From contig JAGBZX010000030.1 of assembly GCA_017628025.1 (NCBI GenBank), forward strand, positions 1 to 56,967: a DNA stretch of 56,967 nucleotides, written 5' to 3'. Position 1 is the stretch's first letter. Each line of letters begins with the position of its first letter. Under the pieces are notes generated by a model, which made no database searches, had not been told where the DNA came from, and saw nothing but the letters and a program-made list of their open reading frames with translations. Positions 17,113 through 24,214 of the stretch are shown here, one piece after another. Source of the stretch: Kiritimatiellia bacterium. GTDB lineage: Bacteria; Verrucomicrobiota; Kiritimatiellia; RFP12; UBA1067. Position numbers and translations under genes: made by a program.

Positions 17113-17739
17113 TTAACGTGTTTTATTTAGTTTGAACTCTATTGGTAAGCGTATTTGCGAAGATACATTAGTGCCATCTAAAATAGCTGGATCAAACTTT
17201 GCTTTTCTTATTGCATTTATCGCCTCAATATCAAGAATTTTGTGTCCGCTTGAAACTACTATAATAGGATTTTTCACTACTCCAAATTTATCTACTTCAA
17301 ACTCAAGAAGCGTTGTCCCTTCAATATTTCTTTTAATTGCACTTGCCGGATACTTTGGTAAAACTGATTTTAAAAGCTTTGCTGGAAATGTTGAGATTTT
17401 TCTTGCAGAGTTTGTTTTTATATTCCCATTAAATTCAATTTTTAAAAAATCTACTGTTGGGAGTATTGCCAACTTATTAGCATGAGGTGGAGAAACTTCA
17501 AAATTACTACATTTTTTTATATTAACAAACTCAGGAAATTTTGGTTCCAAAAACTTTTCACTCTCATGATTTTTTCCTAAACTCTCTAATAACGAATCCT
17601 CCTTCGATTCAGTTTTAAAAACATCTATTTCTATCGGCGGATTCTCTTCAAGTTCAGAACGGAAAATGACAACTCGTGCTAAGATAAAAAAAAGAAGCGC
17701 GTGAACTATAACCGACGCGATAAGCGGTAAAGCCTTCAC
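17113..17739 (-). CDS. TonB-like energy transducer
   Basis: 208-aa protein with a single N-terminal membrane helix (IASVIVHALLFFILARVVIF, residues 7-26) preceded by MKALPL, and a C-terminal TonB domain of about 85 residues: LPKYPASAIKRNIEGTTLLE, FGVVKNPIIVVSSGHKILD and AINAIRKAKFDPA. TonB couples the proton-motive force, through ExbB/ExbD, to outer-membrane transporters. The linker is only weakly proline-rich and short. It overlaps nothing but is 2 bases downstream of the epimerase. No exbB, exbD or TonB-dependent receptor gene is in the window, apart from the ExbD-like domain in the AzlD fusion at 22241. Confidence 0.85.
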   Translation of the reverse strand: MKALPLIASVIVHALLFFILARVVIFRSELEENPPIEIDVFKTESKEDSLLESLGKNHESEKFLEPKFPEFVNIKKCSNFEVSPPHANKLAILPTVDFLKIEFNGNIKTNSARKISTFPAKLLKSVLPKYPASAIKRNIEGTTLLEFEVDKFGVVKNPIIVVSSGHKILDIEAINAIRKAKFDPAILDGTNVSSQIRLPIEFKLNKTR

Positions 17740-17741
17740 TC

Positions 17742-18785
17742 TTAAAAGAAAATTTTAGCTATTTTTAGCACACCCTGCTTCCAAGGAACACGATGAGAAA
17801 CACCACTTTTGCCCCTGAAATCTTCAATGTGTTCTACATACCAATCGTAGTTTCGTAGAAGAGCATCTTTGTTTGAGTATTTTGGCTTATAGTCTAAAAG
17901 GCGTTCTGCCTTCTCTATTGACACAAAACTATCAGTAGAAGCTGTCTCGTATACCCAAGGATAAAGCGGAGAGAGATGAAGTTTTTCAAGTATTTTTAAA
18001 ATAAATATTAGAGGCTTTATAGGCATTGCTTTTATTTTTTTACCATAGCCTGCTCGATCAAGGACTGCCTGATAATCCTCTTTCATTGTCGTGAATTCTT
18101 TTGCACCAATATTGAATTCTGTTGAAACGATTTCTTTTGGATATGTCATGGCATTCCAAATCGCTTGATCAAGATCGTCTACATCCATTAACTGATAACG
18201 ATTTTCACCACTACCAATCATCGGAAAACCACGTCCAGTATATGCCCAATCATAAAATAGCGCAAAAACGCCTAATCTTTCAGGCCCAATGAATGATTTG
18301 GGTCTAATAATAGAAACAGTGTATCCATCTTTAATAGCTTCGCGACAAATGTTCTCAGCGTCAATTTTAGCCTGCCCATATGGGCCAACTCCTACTAAGG
18401 GATCTGTTTCGTAGATTGGATGCTTTTTAGGAACACCATAAACAGCAGTTGACGAGATTTGTATCATGCGGTCAAGCTTAAATTTTCTAGCTGCATTTAA
18501 TACATTTCTACACCCGTCAACTTCTGTTGTAAATATATCTTCTTCACTGTAAAGAGGTAAAGCCGCGGCACAATGAACTACAACATCGCAGCCTTCTGTA
18601 ATTTTTTCAACGGCAGGTATGTCGCGAACATCGCCTAGTGTAAATTTAAGCCACGGCTCATTTTTTTCAGGATAATCAAAATCGGCTATATCAAGTACGC
18701 GAATTTCTTCAACACCCTTTGTCCGCAAAAAACGAATTAGATTAATGCCAAGAAATCCGCTACCACCTGTTACAAGAACCTTCAT
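17742..18785 (-). CDS. NAD-dependent epimerase/dehydratase (extended SDR family)
   Basis: 347-aa Rossmann-fold sugar-nucleotide or sterol-type dehydrogenase. The nucleotide motif TGGSGFLG is at residues 6-13, the acidic D of VLDIADF follows strand 2, and the catalytic pair is Y/K in YGQAK with ISSTAVYG upstream. The C-terminal tail has a hydrophobic LIFILKILEKL stretch, seen in 3-beta-HSD-like SDRs that associate with membranes. It lies between thrS (20 bases upstream) and tonB. The substrate cannot be told; a sugar nucleotide for envelope glycans is plausible. Confidence 0.8.
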   Translation of the reverse strand: MKVLVTGGSGFLGINLIRFLRTKGVEEIRVLDIADFDYPEKNEPWLKFTLGDVRDIPAVEKITEGCDVVVHCAAALPLYSEEDIFTTEVDGCRNVLNAARKFKLDRMIQISSTAVYGVPKKHPIYETDPLVGVGPYGQAKIDAENICREAIKDGYTVSIIRPKSFIGPERLGVFALFYDWAYTGRGFPMIGSGENRYQLMDVDDLDQAIWNAMTYPKEIVSTEFNIGAKEFTTMKEDYQAVLDRAGYGKKIKAMPIKPLIFILKILEKLHLSPLYPWVYETASTDSFVSIEKAERLLDYKPKYSNKDALLRNYDWYVEHIEDFRGKSGVSHRVPWKQGVLKIAKIFF

Positions 18786-18805
18786 ATGAATACCCTTAAA
18801 GCCAA

Positions 18806-20545
18806 TTAGCCTTCAATCTCTTTACTAAGTGTTTGAATAAATGATTCTACATTCATCTGCCCAAGATCGCCAGCAGTGCGACTACGAACAGAAATTACAT
18901 TTGCCGCCTCGTCGCGAGGTCCAACTACGACTTGATATGGAACTTTCTGCATCGTTGCTTCGCGAATTTTTGCGCCAAGTTTTTCAGCAGAAACATCTAC
19001 ATCAACTCTAAAGCCGGCCGCGCGCAACTGTGCCTGGACTGTTTTAGCGTAATCTAAAGCCTTATCAGAGATTGGCAAAATTCTAATTTGTTCAGGCGCA
19101 AGCCAAAGTGGGAATGCACCAGCATAATGTTCAATTAAAATACCAAAGAAGCGCTCAATTGAACCTAAAAGCGCACGGTGCACCATGTATGGCTGGTGGT
19201 CTTTACCGTCATCTCCTACATATGTAAGGTTAAAGCGTTCAGGCAAGTTAAAGTCAAACTGAACAGTTCCTAGCTGCCATGGACGGCCAAGAGCATCTTT
19301 AATTTTCATGTCGATTTTTGGACCGTAGAACGCGCCACCACCCTCATCGACTTCGTAAGAAAGGCCTTCTTCTTCTAATGCCGCCTTAAGTGAATTTGTT
19401 GCTTGCTCCCAACGAGCTGGATCGCCAACAGCCTTTTCGGGCTTTGTGGAAAGATAAGCCTGGATATCGTGGAAGCCAAACTTACCAAGCATTGCCTTTG
19501 CAAAATTGACAGTATCTTTGATTTCTTTTACAATCTGTTCAGGAGTGCAGAGAATATGGGCATCGTCCTGTGTAAAACCACGCACACGGAAAAGACCGTG
19601 CCTTACACCGTCTTTTTCATAACGATATACCGTGCCTAATTCTGCCATACGCATAGGCAAGTCTCTGTAGCTGCGTTTCTTAGCCTGATATATCTGAATA
19701 TGGAATGGGCAGTTCATAGGCTTTACGTAATATTCTTCAACGTAAGAACCTTCGCCTTCACCCTCTTGGACTTTCATAGGAGGGAACATACCTTCTTTAT
19801 AAAAGCCAAGGTGACCAGAGGTTTGCCAAAGATTTGAACGACCGACATGAGGAGTGTAAACTATTTCGTAACCAGCCTCATAATGTTTCTTGCGCCAATA
19901 ATCTTCAATAGCAACGCGAATACGCGCGCCCTTCGGCAACCAGTGCGCCAGCCCAGGACCAACAGAATCAGTAATAGTAAAAAGTTCTAGTTGTCTACCA
20001 AGAACACGATGATCGCGTTTTCTGGCTTCCTCTTCACGAGCAATTATAGCATCTAACTGAGCCTGATCCTTAGCAACAATTCCATATACGCGCTGAAGCA
20101 TCTTGTTTTTCTCGTCGCCGCGATAATAACTGCCAGCAACTCGTGTTAGTTTAACAACGCCAATTTGAGAGGAGCGTTCAACATGAGGACCGCGGCACAT
20201 TTCAACATAATCACCTACAGTGTAGGTAGAAATATCTTCACCTTCAGGTATGTCGTCTAAACGCTCAAGTTTGTATTTCTGACCAGCAAGCATCTCTTTG
20301 CATTCTGCACGAGAGACGACCTTTTTAACGAAAGGTTCATCAAGTTGAATAAGACGAGCAATTTCTTTTTCGATAAGAGGAAAATCATCTGTAGAGATAC
20401 GATGTGGCAAATCAAAATCGTAATAGAAACCATCATCTGTCGCTGGACCAATATCAACTTGTACTTCTTCAAAAACATTCATAACAGCGCGAGCCATCAA
20501 ATGTGCCGCGCTATGGCGTCTTGCCTGTTCACTAATTTCGACCAT
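18806..20545 (-). CDS. thrS: Threonyl-tRNA synthetase lacking the N-terminal TGS domain
   Basis: Charges tRNA-Thr and edits Ser-tRNA-Thr. The protein begins directly at the editing domain: HSAAH at 11-15 and GPATDDGFYYDFD, then YTVGDYVEMCRGPH and RVAGSYYRGDE. The catalytic core has KPMNCPFHI (zinc Cys), RYEKDGVRHGLFRVRGFTQDDAH and HRALLGSIERFFGILIEH, and the anticodon-binding domain covers about 485-575. At 579 aa it is about 60 residues shorter than E. coli ThrS, matching loss of the TGS domain. AAGGAG 6 bases before the ATG and the -10 at 20571 just upstream rule out a hidden N-terminal extension. Confidence 0.95.
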   Translation of the reverse strand: MVEISEQARRHSAAHLMARAVMNVFEEVQVDIGPATDDGFYYDFDLPHRISTDDFPLIEKEIARLIQLDEPFVKKVVSRAECKEMLAGQKYKLERLDDIPEGEDISTYTVGDYVEMCRGPHVERSSQIGVVKLTRVAGSYYRGDEKNKMLQRVYGIVAKDQAQLDAIIAREEEARKRDHRVLGRQLELFTITDSVGPGLAHWLPKGARIRVAIEDYWRKKHYEAGYEIVYTPHVGRSNLWQTSGHLGFYKEGMFPPMKVQEGEGEGSYVEEYYVKPMNCPFHIQIYQAKKRSYRDLPMRMAELGTVYRYEKDGVRHGLFRVRGFTQDDAHILCTPEQIVKEIKDTVNFAKAMLGKFGFHDIQAYLSTKPEKAVGDPARWEQATNSLKAALEEEGLSYEVDEGGGAFYGPKIDMKIKDALGRPWQLGTVQFDFNLPERFNLTYVGDDGKDHQPYMVHRALLGSIERFFGILIEHYAGAFPLWLAPEQIRILPISDKALDYAKTVQAQLRAAGFRVDVDVSAEKLGAKIREATMQKVPYQVVVGPRDEAANVISVRSRTAGDLGQMNVESFIQTLSKEIEG

Positions 20546-20570
20546 AATTCTCCTTTTTTAGGTTCTGTAT

Positions 20571-20599
20571 ATTATATCATTTTCTGGCGAAAGAAATCG
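20571..20599 (-). promoter_or_regulatory. Promoter of thrS-epimerase-tonB
   Basis: TATAAT at 20571-20576 in TGATATAATA, one base from the stop codon of the Na/Pi cotransporter gene. The -35 region lies inside that gene's last codons and is weak. The -10 is 25 bases before the thrS ATG, whose AAGGAG ribosome site lies between. Confidence 0.75.
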
Positions 20600-22244
20600 T
20601 CTCTGCTATATTCATATAGTATTCACACATTCTGTTGAATGCATTAAAAACATCAAGCTTAGAAAGCGTATGCAATGCCGCACTCTCCCCACAGCCCGCT
20701 GCCATAAGCGCTTCATGGCGAGCATTACGAACAAGCGTACGAATTTCAGTCCTTATAGATTGCGCATTTTCTACAGGTTTTTCCCCCATCTTTGATTCAC
20801 AGCATTTAAGCGAACCATTGATAATAGTAGAAAAAGATGAAATCTTCTGATGGATATCAAGAATGGTATTTAAATCCTTTTCTTCCAATCCGCCATTTTC
20901 ACGCGTTCTTCGCATAGACTTTACTATTACACAAGCCTCATCAGAAATAGACTCTAACTCGTCTGTTATTCGTAATAAAGAGCGAGCTTGATCTGCTACT
21001 GCTTCAGGCAATCTAGAACGCATGACCTTGCCTAAAAACTCTGTAATTTCTCTTTGTATTTTATCGAGAAGTCTTTCTTTGTCAGAGACGAATTCTTCAT
21101 TTTTCTGACTCTCTTCGCCAGAGATAATAGCACGAAGAGAATCTAATAACTCATTATTCGTAGATGACATAAAACAAACTTCACTAAATGCTTGCGTCGT
21201 TGCTATCTGAGGAGATAAGCGTATATGCTCGTCAATATACTTTAAAGCAGGACGCTCAGTTTCTTTAGTCTTAGTTGATATTGGAACTAAACGAGAAATC
21301 AATCTAGAAAATGGTTTTACATAAGGCAAAAATATCAAAGTAGTAATAATATTAAAGGCTGTATGTATTGCCGCCATTGGTGTTGCTGGCGATGTAGCCC
21401 AATTTGGAAACATCTCTTTTGTGATAGGTAATATTACAGGAATAAAAAATGGAATAATAACAAGAGTTCCAATAACATTAAAGAGCGTATGTGCTAACGC
21501 AGTTTGTTTGCCTTCTTTAGTTCCTCCTAGCGCTGCAAGCCACGCTGTAACAGTTGTTCCGATATTCATACCAAAAACAGTAGCGGCTGCCGTCTCAAAA
21601 GTAATTATTTGCTGAGTAGCGAGCGTCATAGCTATAGCAGTAGTGGCTGCAGAGCTTTGTACAATTGCAGTAAAAATAAGCGAGGCTAGAAAAGTTTTAG
21701 CTAAACCAAATAAAGTACCAGCATCAAGCGTAGCAAAAGCCTGTTTAATAGAGGCATGTGTTTTTATTGGTGCAACACCAGCATTCATCCAATATAAACC
21801 CATAAAAATCAATCCCAGCCCCATAAGTGCTAAGCCTATGTTATGAGGAAACTCTTTGTTAAAAAAGAAATAAAGGATCGCACCAATGGCAACAATACTC
21901 AAACCTAGAATACCAACATCGGGAATAGATGCTATAAGCCAGGCGGTTGCAGTAGTTCCAATATTTGAGCCTATTATAACATTAATAGCTTGTGTCAAGT
22001 TTAGCAACCCAGAGGAAACAAAACCTACTGCCATTACTGTAATAATCGAGCTAGACTGAACGATAATAGTTGAGATGCACCCCGTTGCAACACCAGCAAG
22101 ACGATGAGTTGTCGTTGCTGCCATAAAACGCCTAAGACCACTGCCGCTTACAGCTTGAAGACCTTCAGAAAGATGCTTCATGCCTAGCAGGAAAGTTCCA
22201 AGCCCTCCTGCTACAGTTAATAGTATTGATAGTATTTCTTTCAT
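20577..22244 (-). CDS. Na/Pi cotransporter family protein with PhoU-like C-terminal domain
   Basis: 555-aa protein. Residues 1-310 hold about eight membrane segments with two inverted QSSS-type repeats typical of the family: GCISTIIVQSSSIITVMAVGF and FTAIVQSSAATTAIAMTLA (cut to key residues QSSSI and QSSAA), each followed by IGSNIGTT or FGMNIGTT. Residues about 340-550 are helical and PhoU-like. Homologues (NptA/YjbB) move phosphate with sodium. It overlaps the AzlD-fusion gene by 4 bases (ATGA) and ends its operon. The PhoU-like domain may sense or gate phosphate flux. Confidence 0.88.
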   Translation of the reverse strand: MKEILSILLTVAGGLGTFLLGMKHLSEGLQAVSGSGLRRFMAATTTHRLAGVATGCISTIIVQSSSIITVMAVGFVSSGLLNLTQAINVIIGSNIGTTATAWLIASIPDVGILGLSIVAIGAILYFFFNKEFPHNIGLALMGLGLIFMGLYWMNAGVAPIKTHASIKQAFATLDAGTLFGLAKTFLASLIFTAIVQSSAATTAIAMTLATQQIITFETAAATVFGMNIGTTVTAWLAALGGTKEGKQTALAHTLFNVIGTLVIIPFFIPVILPITKEMFPNWATSPATPMAAIHTAFNIITTLIFLPYVKPFSRLISRLVPISTKTKETERPALKYIDEHIRLSPQIATTQAFSEVCFMSSTNNELLDSLRAIISGEESQKNEEFVSDKERLLDKIQREITEFLGKVMRSRLPEAVADQARSLLRITDELESISDEACVIVKSMRRTRENGGLEEKDLNTILDIHQKISSFSTIINGSLKCCESKMGEKPVENAQSIRTEIRTLVRNARHEALMAAGCGESAALHTLSKLDVFNAFNRMCEYYMNIAETISFARK

Positions 22245-22903
22245 AAAGAACGTCTTATGTTGTTCTTATTATTTGGAGTTTGATTAACGGTATGAGAATG
22301 AGCTTTTCGTTCAGTCACGATAACTGGTCTTCGATAGCCAGCCTTGCAAAGAATCGCCATAAGTTGCCTAGCAGGTCTTAAATCACGAAGGCTGCCAGTT
22401 GCTAAAATATGTATCGTTCGTTCTTTGGGAATATCGTATTTGCGCAAAAGTTTTGGAACCTTGTATGGATCTACAAGACGACCAGCAAAACTAACACCGA
22501 CTTCAGAAATATGAAGAACTGGCTTTCTAGCATCAAATTCTATCGTTGTTGGTAGAGAACTACAACCACAAAATGCAATTAGAATCATATAAAGAGCCGT
22601 TCCGCCCGCAATACTAGCAAGGGAATTTCTAAATAAAAGATGTAATACAACCGTAAAGGCTGTCGCGATATATGGCCACAATGTATTCCACGCAGGTTTT
22701 GAGTCTATCTTTAGGGTTGAAAAGGAATAAACTATAAGTGCGCCAATTATTATTGGAGAAATAATGTCGCCAACTTTTGGCAACCACTTTGGCGTGTTAT
22801 TTGCTTTGCGAGCAAATATAGCAAAAGGCAAGGCTCTTAAAATAAAAGTTACTAGCCAGCCGACAGCAACAACAGAAAAAAGATATATTAGCTTTTCTTG
22901 CAT
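22241..22903 (-). CDS. AzlD-family membrane protein fused to an ExbD/TolR-like periplasmic domain
   Basis: Residues 1-112 match AzlD, the small partner of AzlC in branched-chain amino-acid export: four hydrophobic segments with FILRALPFAIF, SPIIIGALIVYS and a last helix GGTALYMILIAF. AzlD normally ends there. This frame continues for about 108 residues, and residues 125-205 resemble the periplasmic domain of ExbD/TolR: VDPYKVPKLLRKYD, RTIHILATGSL, ARQLMAILCKAGY and RPVIVTERKAHS. The order strand, helix, strand, helix and terminal strand fits, without ExbD's own membrane helix. The start has GAGG 6 bases upstream and overlaps azlC by 16 bases. The AzlD part is well supported; the ExbD likeness is from pattern only. 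Confidence 0.75.
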   Translation of the reverse strand: MQEKLIYLFSVVAVGWLVTFILRALPFAIFARKANNTPKWLPKVGDIISPIIIGALIVYSFSTLKIDSKPAWNTLWPYIATAFTVVLHLLFRNSLASIAGGTALYMILIAFCGCSSLPTTIEFDARKPVLHISEVGVSFAGRLVDPYKVPKLLRKYDIPKERTIHILATGSLRDLRPARQLMAILCKAGYRRPVIVTERKAHSHTVNQTPNNKNNIRRSL

Positions 22904-23487
22904 AGATACCTCATTTGATCTGTAAAAATAACGACAAAAAGCGCTACCATAGCAAACTCAATACCTTTAGATGGCATAGGCAAGCTTGATCCAATAATTC
23001 CTCCTGATGTTGTGCCAATCACCCAATATAACACACATAATACATGGTTACATAGACAATAGAAATTATTATCATCTTTATTCTTTATTCGGCAAGCAAC
23101 ATCAAGAGCATAGATTTCATCTGCTAGCGAATGGATTAAAAACCATTTTTTTAATAACGAAACTCCGCGCCATCTTTCAACCATAGAGATGCCGTAAAAA
23201 GCATATCTAAAATTAATACATAGTGTCAATAGCGCGATTTGCGCAAGGTTAGCGCCTAGCGCCAACTGTGGAACTATCGCAAAAGACAATGTCCCAGAAA
23301 CAAAGGCAAAACCGCAAAAGCCAGCCCAAAATGGAGGGAATGGCACAGAACCATGCGCCGCCATTAATACACCGGCAGCAAAGCCCATTGTTACATAGCC
23401 CATTAATACAGGCAATGTATCTATGAGAGCTCGTCTTATAAGAGCTTTTTTTCTCTTACTTGCGAGAAGAGAGAATTGCCGCGACAC
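22888..23487 (-). CDS. azlC: AzlC-family branched-chain amino-acid exporter subunit
   Basis: 199-aa membrane protein of the AzlC family: ALIDTLPVLMGYVTMGFAAG, FAFVSGTLSFAIV, TLCINFRYAFYGISM and HSLADEIYAL are characteristic, with about five hydrophobic segments. AzlC with AzlD exports branched-chain amino acids or analogues. The start is a GTG at 23487, 32 bases inside kdsB; AAGGAGG lies 9 bases before it and no other start codon occurs before the first helix. It is somewhat short (usual 220-240 aa) because the region between the last helices is reduced. Confidence 0.85.
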   Translation of the reverse strand: MSRQFSLLASKRKKALIRRALIDTLPVLMGYVTMGFAAGVLMAAHGSVPFPPFWAGFCGFAFVSGTLSFAIVPQLALGANLAQIALLTLCINFRYAFYGISMVERWRGVSLLKKWFLIHSLADEIYALDVACRIKNKDDNNFYCLCNHVLCVLYWVIGTTSGGIIGSSLPMPSKGIEFAMVALFVVIFTDQMRYLCKKS

Positions 23488-24214
23488 GTTCGGCGTCCTC
23501 CTTGGTATCTACGCCAATACCTTCATCAATCGTACGAACGACAGCTATCCTCTGCCCCATCCAGAGCGCCCGAAGCTGCTCAAGCTTTTCGCAAAGCTCT
23601 AATGGACAAGGCTGAGCCTTGGTAAAGAGCTTTAAGAAAGCACCTCTATAAGCATAAATACCTAAATGACGCAAGCATAAATCATTAGTTATTCCGCCTT
23701 TATCTCTATTTAAAGGAATGGAGGATCTTGAAAAATAAAGAGCACCATCCTCTCCATCAAGAACAACTTTCACGACATTTTTATCGTTAAACTCCGCATC
23801 ACTTTTTATTGGCGTAGCAGCGGTAGCCATTGCCCATTTCTGATTTGAAACAAGCTTCCGTGCAAGAGAAGCAATAAGCTCTGGATCAACAAGAGGCTCG
23901 TCACCTTGAACATTAACAATTATGTCATCATCGTCGAAATCGCGACCAAGCCGATTTTTAAGTGCGCACGCAACTCTATCCGTTCCACTCGGCAGTTCAG
24001 ATGGAGTCATTACTGCTTTGCAAAGACCTGTTTTAGAAACAGCGTCAACAATTCTTTCATCATCAGTAGCGACGATTACTTCATCAATACCGTGGGCTTT
24101 AACAACCTGCTCCACGACCCATGCGATAAGGGGTTTACCTGCTATTATTGCGAGAGGTTTGCCAGGAAATCTTGACGAACCATATCTACTAGGAATAACT
24201 GCGTATATTTTCAT
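23456..24214 (-). CDS. kdsB: 3-deoxy-manno-octulosonate cytidylyltransferase (CMP-KDO synthetase)
   Basis: Activates KDO with CTP for lipopolysaccharide inner core, hence evidence for a Gram-negative outer membrane. 252 aa with IPSRYGSSRFPGKPL, EVIVATDDERI, SGTDRVACAL, VNVQGDEPLV and YFSRSSIPLNRD. Its ATG overlaps the upstream 691-aa gene by 4 bases, and its 3' end carries the start of azlC. It sits in an envelope-centred operon with a MurU-AmgK fusion. Confidence 0.96.
   Translation of the reverse strand: MKIYAVIPSRYGSSRFPGKPLAIIAGKPLIAWVVEQVVKAHGIDEVIVATDDERIVDAVSKTGLCKAVMTPSELPSGTDRVACALKNRLGRDFDDDDIIVNVQGDEPLVDPELIASLARKLVSNQKWAMATAATPIKSDAEFNDKNVVKVVLDGEDGALYFSRSSIPLNRDKGGITNDLCLRHLGIYAYRGAFLKLFTKAQPCPLELCEKLEQLRALWMGQRIAVVRTIDEGIGVDTKEDAERVAAILSSRK

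Noticed and set aside
17113-23487. A complete TonB-ExbB-ExbD system
   Set aside because: Only TonB and an ExbD-like domain inside the AzlD fusion are present; no ExbB gene or TonB-dependent receptor was found.
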